From the NCBI GenBank assembly GCA_026120185.1, contig JANUWF010002362.1, positions 806,001 through 870,000 of the forward strand: 64,000 nt of DNA, given 5' to 3'. The first letter of the stretch is position 1. Every line of letters begins with the position of its first letter. This document shows, in pieces, positions 12,354-23,426 of this stretch. The notes beneath the pieces were generated by a model that was given only the letters and a program-made list of their open reading frames with translations, made no database searches and had not been told where the DNA came from. Both the position numbers and the translations under genes were made by a program. This DNA comes from Voacanga thouarsii. Taxonomy: Eukaryota; Streptophyta; Magnoliopsida; Gentianales; Apocynaceae.

Positions 12354-13839
12354 CTAAGTGTCTCTTGAAGACTCTCTCAGCCAAAGGCTTGGTGAATGGG
12401 TCTCGCTAGATTGTTTTCCGAGGTAATATGCTCCACCACGACTTCCCGTCTCCGGATGAAATCCCGGATCGGTGGTACTTCCTCTCGATGTGTTTCCCTT
12501 CTTGTGGTTCCGAGGCTCCTTAGATTGCGACACCGCTCCGGTGTTGTCGCAATACATCACAACCGGCCTATCCATATGTGGTACGACTCCAAGTTCGAAA
12601 GAAACTTCCGGAGCCGATCGCTTCCTTGGACGCTTCCGAGCGGCCACATACTCAGCTTCCATGGTTGAGTCAGTAATACAAGATTGCTTGATACTCCTCC
12701 ATGAAATTGCTCCTCCAGACAAGGTGAAGACATATCCACTAGTGGATTTTCTCTCATCCTTATCTGCCTGGAAGTCTGAGTCTATGTATCCTGCAGGAAC
12801 CAAATCATCAGCCCTGTAAACCAGCATATAATCTCTCATTCCCTTGAGGTACTTGAGAATATGCTTCACAGCTTGCCAATGAACCTCCCCTGGGTTTGAC
12901 TGATATCTGCTAACTAAGCCCACGACAAAGCAGATATCTGGCCTAGTACATAGCATGGCGTACATGAGACTTCCCACCGCCGAAGCGTAGGGAATCCTAC
13001 TCATTCTGTCCTTTTCTTCTTGAGACTTAGGACAGTCCTTCGAAGAAAATGACAACCCATGTCTGCAAGGGATTAGAGCTCCCTTGCATGAGTCCATGCT
13101 GTACTTGGCCAGCATCTTGTCAATGTATGTCGCTTGGGATAATCCTAACATTCTCTGCTTCCTATTTCTAAGAAGCCTAATCCCGAGAATGTAGCTGGCT
13201 TCTCCCAAGTCCTTCATACTGAAATGACTAGACAGCCAAACCTTTGTAGATGACAATGTCCCTACATCATTTCCAATGAGTAGAATGTCATCCACATACA
13301 GGACAAGAAAAGCCACATTGATGCCTTCAAATTTCCTGTACACGCATGGTTCATCTTCGTTTTGATGCGTTTTGAATAAAACCATAAGACTTTATAGTCT
13401 CATCAAAACGAATGTTCCATGCTCTTGATGCCTGCTTAAGTCCATAAATGGACTTCTTAAGCTTGCAAACCATGTGTTCCTGGCCTTTAGCAATGAAGCC
13501 TTCCGGTTGGGACATATAGATGTCTTCGCTAAGATGGCCATTTAAGAATGCCGTCTTGACATCCATTTGCCATATCTCGTAGTCATAGTGACAGGCGATG
13601 GCAAGGAGGATGCGAAAGGATTTAAGCATGGCTACCGGGGAAAAGGTCTCCTCATAGTCGATACCCTCTTTCTGAGTATACCCTTTCGCCACAAGCCTAG
13701 CTTTGAAGGTTTCCACCTTCCCATCCGCTCCTCTCTTCCTCTTGTATACCCACTTGCACCCAATGGGTTTTATCCCTTCAGGTGAAGCTACAAGATCCCA
13801 AACCTGATTGAGGTACATAGACTCAATCTCGGCTTTCAT
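12354..13839 (-). pseudogene. Element A reverse transcriptase and RNase H
   Basis: The N-terminal half (13839-13351) has the copia reverse transcriptase blocks GCKWVYKRKRGADGKVE, ARLVAKGYTQKEGIDYEETF, QMDVKTAFLNGHL and KSIYGLKQASRAWN. A frameshift near 13380 leads into 13385-12354, with the catalytic YVDDILLIGND, the TRPDICF block and RNase H (STSGYVFTLSGGAISW, then STMEAEYVAA). Frame is lost again after EYVAA, where the final RNase H segment reads NTGAVSQSKEPRNHKKG and then drifts. All catalytic motifs are present, but two or three indels break the ORF. It copies genomic RNA into DNA inside the virus-like particle; here it could not be made intact. Confidence 0.93.
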
Positions 13840-13923
13840 TGCTTCATGCCACAGATTTGCATCGGCATCAGCAATAGCCTCCTCGTATCTAGCGGGGTCT
13901 TGTTCCTGATGGTCGGAAACCAG

Positions 13924-15085
13924 CTAAAAGGCTTCTCCAGTCCATCTATCTGGAACCCTAGACACTCTCCCACTACGACGAGGCTCCATTTGTACTGAGT
14001 TCTTGAGGTCGTGCCTCTTCTTGTTCCAAAATCGGGTCGATAGAAGTTGATTCCAAAGATAACTTCTCCTGCAGTTCCAACCTCGTTGAACCTTTAGTGG
14101 AAGTACTTTGATCATCTTCCAAGTATCTAGCATTGGTACTGACTAGTACCTTCTGCTCATTAGGATGATAAAAGTAGCCTCCCTTTGTCCCTTTTGGATA
14201 CCCAACAAAATAGCATAATTCTAATATTGGTTCCAACTTGTCTCCCTTGATTAGTATATAAGCTGGACACCCCCAAATCCTGAGATGATTCAGACTTGGC
14301 TTACGCCCAGTCCACATCTCATAGGGAGTCCTAGGTACTGACTTGGAAGGCACCAAGTTCAGAATATATGCCGCTGTTTCCAGGGCATATCCCCAAAAGG
14401 ACACTGGAAGAGTAGCATGAGACATCATGCTTCGGACCATTTCCATCAACGTCCTGTTCCTTCTCTCAGCTACTCCGTTCGCCGGGGGTTCCCGCGCAGA
14501 GAGCCGGGATACTATCCCATGATGTACCATGTAGTCCTTGAATTCACCTAGGAGGTACTCTCCACCACGATCCGATCGTAAGGTTTTGATTAATTTACCT
14601 GTCCGATGCTCCACTTCAGCCTTAAACTCTTTGAACTTGTCAAAAGAGTCAGACTTGCGTCTCATTAGGTAAATGTAACCATACCTCGTACAATCATCCG
14701 TGAACGTGATGAAGTACTCAAAACCTCCCCTGGCTGGTGTAGACAATGGACCGCACACATCAGTGTGAACAAGACTCAACACCTCCTCGGCTCTATCCGC
14801 CTTTGGTGTAAAAGACCTTTTGGTCATTTTTTCCATCGAGCAAGATTCACACCGAGGCCAACTTTCCAATCTCAATGAGCCCAAAGGCCCATCATGGATT
14901 AGCCTCCGAATCCCGGTTGAGTTAATATGACCCAACCTCGGATGCCAAATGTATGAATTATTGATATTGGTCTTTCTCTTCTTAGTTAAAGGTTCGTACA
15001 GAGCGTTATTTGATTGGTTATTAATAGGGTTTAAAAAGAACAAATTTCCATACATGTGCCCAAGTACATAAAATTTCTCCATCTC
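13924..15085 (-). pseudogene. Element A integrase
   Basis: The GAG-pre-integrase zinc segment ([11 protein letters not shown], then [14 protein letters not shown]) is followed by the catalytic core: VHTDVCGP (first Asp), LRSDRGGEY (second Asp) and [11 protein letters not shown] (Glu). The conserved [20 protein letters not shown] and [10 protein letters not shown] blocks follow. The usual QQNG stretch before the Glu motif reads REPPANG, which suggests paired small indels. The frame changes near 15085 (from protease) and again near 14100, ending in the [13 protein letters not shown] linker that leads to reverse transcriptase. It inserts cDNA into the host chromosome. Confidence 0.93.
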
Positions 15086-15497
15086 TACCGATAGAAATAC
15101 CGTAATGGAAAGATACGTAATATCCTTGATTAATAAGTTTTGCAACCGAAATCAAATTCCGACGAAAACCAGGTACATATAAAATGTCTTTTAAAACCAC
15201 TATCTTATTACAATAAAAAATAAGATCCAGCTCTCCCACCGCAAGGGCCCGGACTTGTGCTCCATTACCCACTCGAAGCCCATGTTCGCCCTTCTTGAGT
15301 CTTCTTATCTTCCTAAACCCCCGCAAGGAGTTACGGATATGATCAGTGGCTCCCGAATCAACAATCCAAGTGGAAGTTGATCCTACCATTGATATGGACT
15401 CTAGATAGTAAACATTACCTGTGGGGTTTTTCTTGGCTCGAAGATCCGGACACTCTTTTTCCAGATGTCCCTTCTTTCCACACTTGAAGCACTTACC
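15085..15497 (-). pseudogene. Element A zinc knuckle and aspartic protease
   Basis: The CCHC knuckle is complete: CFKCGKKGHLEKEC at 15491-15450. The protease active site WIVDSGATDHI lies near 15360-15330, followed by the [12 protein letters not shown] block. The frame holds from the knuckle through the protease until an indel near 15085. Between gag (ending 15561) and the knuckle at least two indels separate the frames, with a basic GKFKRKKG stretch in the middle frame. The protease would mature the Gag-Pol polyprotein. Confidence 0.88.
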
Positions 15498-15560
15498 CTT
15501 TGGTTTGTCCTTGGGCTCGGGTCTGCCGCATTCCCCTTCTTCCTCTTGAACTTTCCGGGC

Positions 15561-16216
15561 TTAGGCCCGGCTTCTTGAAGAAGAGCCCTTAGCAATCATG
15601 GCCTTAGACTGCGGCTTCATGACCTTCTCCGCCATCTGGAGCTCCTTCATCAGTTCAGTCAAACTCATGTTCAACTTGTTCATGTTATAGCTTAACTTGA
15701 ACTGAGTGAAAGAGCCCGGTAGAGATTCGAGAACCATGTTCACTTGGCTCTCGGGGTCAATGACAGCCCCTAAGATTTCTGCCTCCTCGAAAGCAGCAAT
15801 CATCTTGAGCATATGCTCTCGGACTGATGCTCCCTCAGCCATCTTAGTGTTTACAATTGTTCGAAGAGCCTCCTGCCTTGCGGGCCGGCTCTTGTCCGCG
15901 AACATAGTTGCCAACGATTGACTAATGTCATATGCAGAAGCCATGTGCTCGTGTTTTGACTGGAGCACATTAGACATGGAAGCTAACATATAGCAACGTG
16001 CCATTTCATCAGCTTTCTTCCATGCCTTTTCAGCCTCTCGCTCTTCAGCGGTGGAACCTTCCCCGATAACAGGGCAGGTTTCGTAAAGGACATACTTATA
16101 CTCCTCGGCTGTGAGTATTATGTCCAGGTTCCTTTTCCAGTCCACATAGTTTGGACCCGTTAACTTATTCTCCCTGAGAATAACGGCCAATGGACTAAAA
16201 GAACCTCCCACCATTT
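15561..16216 (-). CDS. Element A Gag, main exon
   Basis: 217 residues of copia Gag. It has the ENKLTGPNYVDWKRNLDIIL start, AEKAWKKADEMARCYMLASM, the EHMLKMIAAFEEAEILGA helix and LPGSFTQFKLSYNMNKL; the UBN2-type core is complete. The ATG is at 16214. It lies two bases after TTTTCAG preceded by a pyrimidine-rich run, an excellent 3' splice site that would join the LTR-coded leader exon (18220-18094) in frame. Gag forms the particle shell. The ORF stops early at 15561 because of an indel before the zinc knuckle. Confidence 0.9.
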
Positions 16217-17329
16217 CTGAAAATCGAAAATAAAAGAAAGAAATTAGTTTGTGAAAACAAAATGAAATTTGTGCACTGAAAATAATTTGGCTCTTAGGAA
16301 AACTGACATAGCTTCTTGGGAAGATTAACAGTTTCCTAAGCTAAGTGTATTAACCACCACAAATTAATTTTCCTTCTAGGTAATGGTCTAGAGAATAACT
16401 CCATCATGGTATGGCTGTTTCCTCTCATTTCCTATGGACATACCTCGCACTATAACCTCCAACGTGGGCTGGCCGATCATAGTACGTGCCCTGGGTTATT
16501 AATTACATCCTTCCATTAGATCTAGATCCTTGTGGTATCCCCATCCTATACGGGTTCACTCCCAGGGTGACGCGAGGGGATCCACGATCTCTAATGAGGA
16601 CCGTGATGGAAGCCGTGGGGCCGTTGGAACCCCTCTCCCACTTAGTCTTTTAAAATAAAGGTTTTCTGGAAAATATCCTTTTGAAATTTCCATTAAGTTT
16701 TTCTTAAATAAAATATCTAAGTCCAATAAAATCTCTATGTCAAGGCTTATATCCTTTGAGAGATTTCCTCCATGGACTAATTTTATATAAGTTAAAACTT
16801 AATGATTTCAAAAATTTCCAACTAAAACTTTCTAGAGACTTTGGTCTCAAGTTTATTTGACAAAATCATTTTTCTAGTCCAAAACAAAACAAAATGGCTC
16901 TCCATTTTAATTTACAAAAATATCTAAATCCAATATATTTTCTATGTCAAGGATTAAATCCTTTGAGAAAATATTTAAGGATTAATTTTTGTACCAATTA
17001 AAATAACCATTTAGTTTTTAAAGAAAAATATTTTTTCTTGCCAAAACAAAAGGTTCCCAAAGACTTTGGTCTTTGAGAAAAGCACACATAGGTACATACA
17101 AAAATATCATGCTAGAAAACAATAAACGTTTTCATGCTTTTCTATTTTTTAAACCTAAGTGCCCAAATAATAGAATTAAACACATTAATTAATTAATTAA
17201 TTAATGATCTTGTTTAATCCTAAAATCCCTTACTAATATTTTTCATGCAATATATTCCAAGAATATAAATATTTCAAAAATATTAATTTCGCCTGGTATG
17301 GGACCCCAAAACGAAAAAGGAAAAAAAAC

Positions 17330-17660
17330 AAAAAGTGCAAAAAAAACGCTGGCGGTCCACTGCACCGGATGCACCAGATCGGTGCCTTTTGTATTGCGGT
17401 CCACCGCGCCCCTCGGTGCACCAGCCGCACTTGATCGGCAGCTGCTTCAACCCGTGGAGCGCTCCGCCCGCCCGCGACCCGCGCCCAGCTCCGCTTCACC
17501 CGCCCGCGCAATTGCATTTCAATTATGCAATTTTCATCGGCTCAATTGCTACAGTAGCGGCTCGGCTCACGCGGCTCAGAAGACGCGGCTCGTGAAACAG
17601 AAACAGTGCGGCTCGGCTTAATCGGCTCGGCTCGGCTCCACGGCTTAGGAACAGTGCATC
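17330..17660 (-). repeat. G+C-rich block with CGGCTC repeats in element A leader
   Basis: In an otherwise AT-rich leader this block is strongly G+C-rich, and from about 17538 it carries many copies of CGGCTC or GGCTCGGCTC. It lies between the primer-binding site and gag, where packaging or dimerisation signals of LTR elements usually lie. Element D has a weaker, decayed G+C-rich counterpart at about 51340-51600. Confidence 0.6.
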
Positions 17661-17969
17661 TTCTTCGTTTTTCTTTCTTTCCGCGCGAAAATTTGCAGAG
17701 CCTCCTTTTTTCCGATTTTTCCTGTCTTCTTTGGCTTCTTTGGACATTTTTACTTATAAAAACTCATCCAAAATATAACCACAACCGCCTATACCCATTA
17801 AAATTGGGTTTACACGATTAAAACACCAAAGCCAAAAAATTTACAGTAGCTCCTATGCTTCACGGTGAAGCTCACAAAACCATCTATCCCATACCAAAAC
17901 AGCGAAGGATCACAGGTATAATCATCTTCCCCATTTTATTAACTACCATGCTCCCTATATTGATCAAAA

Positions 17970-17987
17970 CCAATGGCTCTGATACCA
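17970..17987 (-). promoter_or_regulatory. Element A primer-binding site (initiator Met-tRNA)
   Basis: The minus strand reads TGGTATCAGAGCCATTGG, three bases inside the 5' LTR. TGGTATCAGAGC is the standard site of plant copia elements, complementary to the 3' end of initiator Met-tRNA. It lies inside the predicted intron. Confidence 0.95.
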
Positions 17988-18093
17988 CTTTGATGGTGAA
18001 TGCAGTAACAGGAAGCCATGGACGGGAAAACAGAGAAAAAAAATTTGACTGAACGCGGACCATAAAGGCCATGCGGAAGCGTGAAGATCATAC

Positions 18094-18220
18094 CTTTGCA
18101 CTCCTTAACCCTTCTAGGTTGAGTAAGAGCGGATTGAACGACTGGAATTGCCTCGCTTTGCACAGTTGAAGGAGCTTCCGGTTGAACACCCGCTAGCCTT
18201 CGACTTCGTCTTGTTTGCAT
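18094..18220 (-). CDS. LTR-coded leader ORF or exon of element A (SRRLAG motif)
   Basis: 42 codons from ATG at 18220, starting MQTRRSRRLAG and followed by a Gln/Ser/Pro/Val-rich stretch, up to a splice-donor sequence AAAG|GTATG. The basic start suggests RNA or nuclear-signal binding, but no known domain is recognised. The same ORF is in the 3' LTR (10487-10361), in element I (60842-60713) and, decayed, in D (around 52109). Its ATG lies 229 nt from the LTR end, against 225 nt in I. If spliced it becomes the N-terminus of Gag; if not, it is an upstream ORF ending at 17939. Confidence 0.6.
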
Positions 18221-18455
18221 TAACGCTTAGCTCTCCAGCTCTCGGGGTATTCCTCAGCCTAACCTCTAGTCGGTGAACACTATGGTGAAGAGGAAGGGTC
18301 TCAATTCTCCTTGGTTCGTTCACTATTGATTAGCAAAGAACAAGAGAAAAACAAGAAGAAGAAGGAGAGAGCTTTTGTGAGAGAGAGAGAGAGACTCACG
18401 TGAGAGTCTCTTCTTGAGAAGGGAAAAATTAGAGTTTTTTTTCTTTCAAAGAGTT

Positions 18456-18466
18456 GTTTATATTTA
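18456..18466 (-). promoter_or_regulatory. Putative element A promoter TATA box
   Basis: The minus strand reads TAAATATAAAC. It is followed downstream by CT-rich sequence (a plant Y-patch-like context), a CACGTG G-box within CTCACGTGAG (18395-18404), and the leader ATG about 240 nt on. An identical arrangement is in the 3' LTR (10723-10733 and 10662-10671). Confidence 0.5.
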
Positions 18467-20040
18467 GCCAAAATTAAGTCTCTCAATCTCCGATAAACAT
18501 ATCCCCAGGATTTCAAAATATCCGGATGTTATCCTGAGAAACAGTTTAGCCTAACCTTAAACTCCTCTTAACCGTATCTGGAAAAAACCCTAAGGTCCAA
18601 GCTATTGGGCCAGATAAATATTTATTATTTTTCTTGGACCCAAAAGGCCCAAAATAATAAATATTAATTATTTATTTTCTTGGCTTACATAAGTAACCCA
18701 ATAAATAATTAATGAGCCCAAATGAACCATAATAATTAATCTCTAATTATTTATTTCTTGAGCCTACATAAATAACCCAATAAATAATTAAACATTAATT
18801 ATTTCCCCTAGTTTAAGCTCAGGTTAATTTCTTAATTATTCATACTGGACCTAGGCCCTGAATAATTAATTAACCAAATAAACTAGATAATTAATTTCTC
18901 TCAACTCCTATATTATTTATTTATTTATTTATTTTATTCTAGTCCAATAATAAATTAGACTTCCTGAATAAAATAAAATAAAACAAAATAAAATAAAATC
19001 CTCTTCAACTGAGACCAAATCCTCAACCCAAAAATAGTTAGGACTTACGGGCTATCCCGAGGACCAAAAAGACACATCGCCTTGGCTGCTAAACTGACCA
19101 AAATACCCCTGCTATATAAATAGCTGTATTTTGCATTTTAAATATTTCCTAATATCACCATAAGGAAATATTGACCCCAAGGACAATGCTGCGTTAGCAA
19201 AGTCTCCGACCTACAGGTGAAATGACTAAAATACCCCTCTACACATCGCCGTACATTTAGAGAGGAAGAAGTGTACTAACACCCCTCTAAATGACATCTA
19301 CCATCCTTAGGCTTCTAGTCCAATTATCCACGACTTCCTGGAGTGTTTCCGCTTTCCAAGGGAGCTACCCTAAAGCAAACATCCAAGTCATGTTTCCCAG
19401 GGCCCTGGATAATTTAGACCATTCGGACAACCACAAAGGGCGATATAGTGCAGAAACTATCTTGTATAAGTCTGTCTTAACTAACTAGTCACACATACCC
19501 AACATGCAAGTATATTGGCCCTACTATAGAACCTCAACTATAGCAAATCAAAGTATATGCTTCCAGCTTCACCAGACCACCAACTCATACTCAAGTCGTA
19601 GAGTACTAGTCCACGCTGTAGCGGTAGTAGTCTAGGTTTCTATCATATAGTACTTTAAGAAACCACTACTACAGGTCATGTTCTACGTATTCGAAATACG
19701 CTTATGTCATGAAGTGGGTGGACTACCCACTGGCTAAAGGTAAGCCATTCCCCATTTGGAATTCATAACATAATAACCTAAACATGATGAGGTTCCCAGT
19801 CTCATCAATAGGTTAAGAACAAATGTTTATGTGTTAAATAACCCGTGATCCATACCTTACTGTGAAAGACCACCATTCACATGGATCACTTATTTAAACA
19901 CAATGGGTCTGTTCCAAACAAAAATCGTGCACAAACAAAAAGTAAATTCACAAACAACTTCTGAAAATAAATTCTTTTATTAAATAATTCGATTTTACAT
20001 CAGAAACCTAGTCTAAGAGGGCATACAATCCAACAATCAT

Positions 20041-20532
20041 CGTATCTAGCGGGATCTTGTTGCTAATGGTTGGAGACCACCTTAAAAGCCTCTCCAGTCC
20101 ATCTCTTAGGAACCGTAGATATCCTCCCACTATGACGCAACTTAGTCTGTATTGGAACATCTGTTGGTGTCTCATTTGGTTCCTCAACTAGGATACGTGA
20201 AGTTGAAGTGTCAATCAACTTCTCTTCCAATTCCACATTTCTCGAAACCTTAGTGGATACACTTTGTTCATCCTCCAAATACCTAGCATGAGTACTAATA
20301 AATACTTTTTGCTCTTGGGGATGATAAAAGTACCCACCCCTTACTCATTTCGGATACTTTATGAAGTAGCACAATTCTGATCTTGGGTCTAACGTACTTC
20401 CTTTAGTCAGTACATATGCAGGACAACCCATGCCTTCAGATGATTTATATTGGGCTTTCATCTAGTCCATATCTCATAGGGTGTCCTCGGTACTAACTTC
20501 GAAGGCACCAAGATCAGAATATATGTTATAGT
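20041..20532 (-). pseudogene. Copia D fragment: integrase C-terminus and linker
   Basis: On the minus strand it matches A around 14340-13900: the KVSRNVELEEKL linker, RHSGRISTVPKRWTGEAF, and the YEMWT and FVGYPKG areas in broken frames. It joins 10170-10256 once element A and its ATCAT duplicate are removed. It ends at the insertion point of C. Copy 2 of the same piece, uninterrupted, is 32425-33003. Confidence 0.8.
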
Positions 20533-22287
20533 TGTTAAGATTGTGCCCTAGAAGCAATCATTTGTACAGTGAAATTTGCACATTTGATCAATAAAAAGCA
20601 TTCTTTATCTTTTAGTTTCCTTATTTCGTATGTTTTTTTGTATAAAACTATTAGATAAAGTCCCAAATACAACATTGTGTTAAGGACATTATGATAGAGA
20701 TCATGATGTGAGTTTCCTACTATACTAAGCTGTGTTTGTGGTTAAATTATCCCCAATCAGAGTATTAATGATATGGGATATTATTAATGAGGTAAAACTA
20801 GCACGTGTTATACTTCTTGGTTTGATCAAGCGGTGGTTTTCACATCCATGAGTATTATGATACTCAAAGTTAACACGTAGATGCTTCTTATTTGAACAAG
20901 TACATTCAAAGACCTAACTATGAGATAATTAGATAGATTGCTATTTAGTGCTAGTGATAGAATGTTATTATAACAAATGTGCAAGTATCCTTAAACTTGA
21001 GAACTCTAAGATACTTTGTTTGCTAAGTATTGTACTATGATTGCAATCTCTAGAGTTTTTACAAGACTGCCTAGGAGCTAGACATTAGGTACAATGTAAA
21101 GTAAACAAAAGTAGTTGAGAATGTCATTAAAGGAATCACCATTCTTAATAGTATGAGTGAATATCTCAATGCCACTTGTAGGAATCATTACTTAAGAAAA
21201 CCTTGGCTAAGGTTACTATGCGTTGGAAATAATTCCAATTGATACATATGATGAGTATTAGATTCCGGAAATAAGTGCTAAAATATTTGGGCTAGAATTA
21301 ATTAATATTACAGAGGAAGTTGGCACTAATTTCATACTCTAAGACAAATGAGATATTATATGGTGAAAGGAGTTTATTACTCTAATGTTTCGCTATTAAA
21401 AGGTTTATGTCAAACCACTTGACTTTTTGGACTTTTGGGTGGTCATGATGTATTACTAGATGCCGCTCATGATCTGCTAAATATGAATTTATTAATTGGA
21501 GAATTAATAAATTTAATCCTAATTCTACTTTATTATTATATAATTAATTCATATTAGTTACTAATTAACTAGAAAACCTAATGGATCACACACAATAAAT
21601 GAATTAGTACTTAACACATTATTTGATAATATTATAGGGTTAATTTGTAAGAAGAAATAATTATTATGAGTTAATTATAAAATATTATAATTAGTTGGGG
21701 ATTAATTATGATTATTAAATCCCTATAGGCGAATTATGAACTTGTTGTAATTCATAGAGCCTAATTACAATTCTTGAAAGTCTAAACCCATAATTTGGAA
21801 AGTAAAAGTGGTTTTCAAAGAAGGAAAACCAATTCGGAAAAGCTTTATGCTCTTGTTCCCTAAAAGGTTCAGGAAACAAAAAGATTAAGAAAAACGGATT
21901 TATGAAGAAACTTTAGTAAAAGAATATGTCTGAAAGTTTTTCCAGAAAAATTATGAAGCCTTTTCTTGTTGTTTTCCTCTCAAAATAAATTAACCCCAAA
22001 GTCACCATATGTTACCTACTAGTATAGGGTTTTGGTGCCTAATTCAAGTACAATTTCTTGTGTGGATTACTGTTAAGGAATTCCTATTTTTGGAATTTGG
22101 TGGCTTGAGTGGATCGACTAAAGAAGGGGGTTCACACGGAAGAAAAAAATTTAAAACTACGTTTTTGAGGTAATTAATTTTTCTTCCTTCTTATAATCCG
22201 CTTGATTATATACGAGTGATCATTTGCATAGATTTCGTTTTAATTTTTCACTGTGTGTAAACTAGTTTGCATAATCGAAATCCAACA
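20533..22287 (+). repeat. Copia C 5' LTR, duplication copy 1 (1,755 bp)
   Basis: TGTTAAGATTGTGCCCTAG to AAATCCAACA, followed by a primer-binding-site-like TAGTATCGGAGAC. It is nearly identical to 33004-34756 and clearly more diverged from the 3' LTR at 45165-46876. The two 5' LTRs are therefore duplicates of one LTR, not an LTR pair. Confidence 0.92.
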
Positions 22288-22937
22288 GTAGTATCGGAGA
22301 CACCTCATATGTATTTTACGGATTTATTATTATTTTGAAGTTATTTTAAAATAAATTTGACAGTATGAAATTGTTTAATAATTATTCAGAATTTTGAAAT
22401 TGTTTCAAAATTAAGTTCAGGTCAGTGAAAATTATTTCACGAATGTCTTCATTTTAGAAAATTCGTATTTCAGTAGGTTTTATATATTTTTCTCTTGCAT
22501 ATTAATTACTGAAATTAATTTCTATAAAAGAATTTACGAAATCTTGAGCATGTCAATGTTCTTATATGAACAAGTAAAAAAAAAAAAAGGAAATTGTTTT
22601 CGCAAGAAAAATTGCAGAAACTGTTTCGCACGCTGAAAGAGTTCAGCGGAGAAAGATGAGGGAAAGACAAAAAAAAAAAAAAAAGGGAATTTTAATTGGC
22701 TAAAATAGTTTCAACCGAATGAAAAATTGTGATTGTTTGCAATTCCAGTGAAATTGTCTCTTAATTGGGAAAAGGAAGCAGCCGACAAAACCAATAGGAA
22801 ATTGATCGATTTATGTTGATTGAAATTCGAAATTGTTTCCAATTGGATGTTGGGTGAATGATTGGAAATTGTTTCCAAATTAATATATTATATTAATATA
22901 TAAACCAATTAACAATTAATCTATGTTAATATTAAAT
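22288..22937 (+). other. Copia C leader, copy 1, first part, with degenerate primer-binding site
   Basis: 22289-22301 resembles the initiator Met-tRNA site with two changes (TAGTATCGGAG for TGGTATCAGAG). The rest is non-coding and AT-rich, with repeated TTGAAATTGTTTC-like blocks. Element E interrupts it at 22937. Confidence 0.75.
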
Positions 22938-23303
22938 TGTTATAAAATTTGGGTAGTGTTAGAATAAAATCTACACACTACACACTAATAAACCTCTAAC
23001 TATTCTTTGCACAAGAATTTCTCTCTTTCTTTTCTCTCACAATTTTCTCTAATCTTTCTTTCACTATTCTTTCTTTCACAAAATAATGGTGTATTACAAG
23101 TTTAGAGAGTAGCTTTATTTATAAAGTTCTAATTAGTGGAATACATCATAGCATGCGTCATCTTCCACTAATCTTAATTAGTGGTGTCTCCACTAAATGG
23201 TGGACATCCATAAAAATCTTCTCTAATAATTCACATAAATCCATAATTAGTAGAGCCTCCACTAATTAATGGAGCTTCCAATAATTTTAAGATATTCATA
23301 ACA
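22938..23303 (-). repeat. Element E 3' LTR (366 bp)
   Basis: TGTTATAAAATTTGGGTAG to ATTCATAACA. Next to it, the minus strand reads GGACATCCAAGGGGGAG, a polypurine tract (23304-23320). Confidence 0.93.
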
Positions 23304-23426
23304 CTCCCCCTTGGATGTCCATCCATTACATAAAGAATGTAACTCGTTAAAACCTTACTAGATAAAACCCAGTGGAAAAAAAATCTAGTGAAGAAAAAAG
23401 AGTACACTATTCTATATGTCTGATTA

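Larger units (their letters stand above)
16217..18093 (-). other. Predicted intron in element A 5' leader (1,877 nt)
   Basis: The donor is AAAG|GTATGATC at 18094/18093. The acceptor is TTTATTTTCGATTTTCAG ending at 16217. It removes the last 103 nt of the 5' LTR, the primer-binding site and the whole non-coding leader, and joins a 127-nt exon (42 codons plus one base) to AA-ATG of gag, keeping the frame. This is an inference from sequence. The unspliced frame runs on for about 50 more codons and stops at 17939. Confidence 0.65.
10257..20035 (-). mobile_element. Copia element A, full length (9,779 bp, TSD ATCAT)
   Basis: A structurally complete Ty1/copia element on the minus strand: 5' LTR 17991-20035, primer-binding site, non-coding leader, gag, protease, integrase, reverse transcriptase, RNase H, polypurine tract, 3' LTR 10257-12296. 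A perfect ATCAT duplication lies at 10252-10256 and 20036-20040. The LTRs differ at few positions by eye, many of them G/A or C/T, so the insertion is recent relative to its surroundings. Despite this, the coding region has several frameshifts. It sits in the D fragment of duplication copy 1 and is absent from copy 2, so it inserted after the duplication. Confidence 0.96.
17991..20035 (-). repeat. Element A 5' LTR (2,045 bp)
   Basis: Pair of the 3' LTR at 10257-12296. From the order TATA-like box, CT-rich stretch, leader ORF, LTR end, U3 would be about 1.57 kb and R-U5 about 0.47 kb. The plus-strand right end is AATCCAACA, followed by the ATCAT target-site copy. Confidence 0.96.

Noticed and set aside
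12396..12819. Plus-strand ORFs of 90 and 115 codons
   Set aside because: Shadows of the minus-strand RNase H of element A.
17298..17747. Overlapping ORFs in the G+C-rich stretch, possible CpG-island gene
   Set aside because: They lie in the non-coding leader of A. Low stop frequency follows from base composition, and D has no matching protein there.
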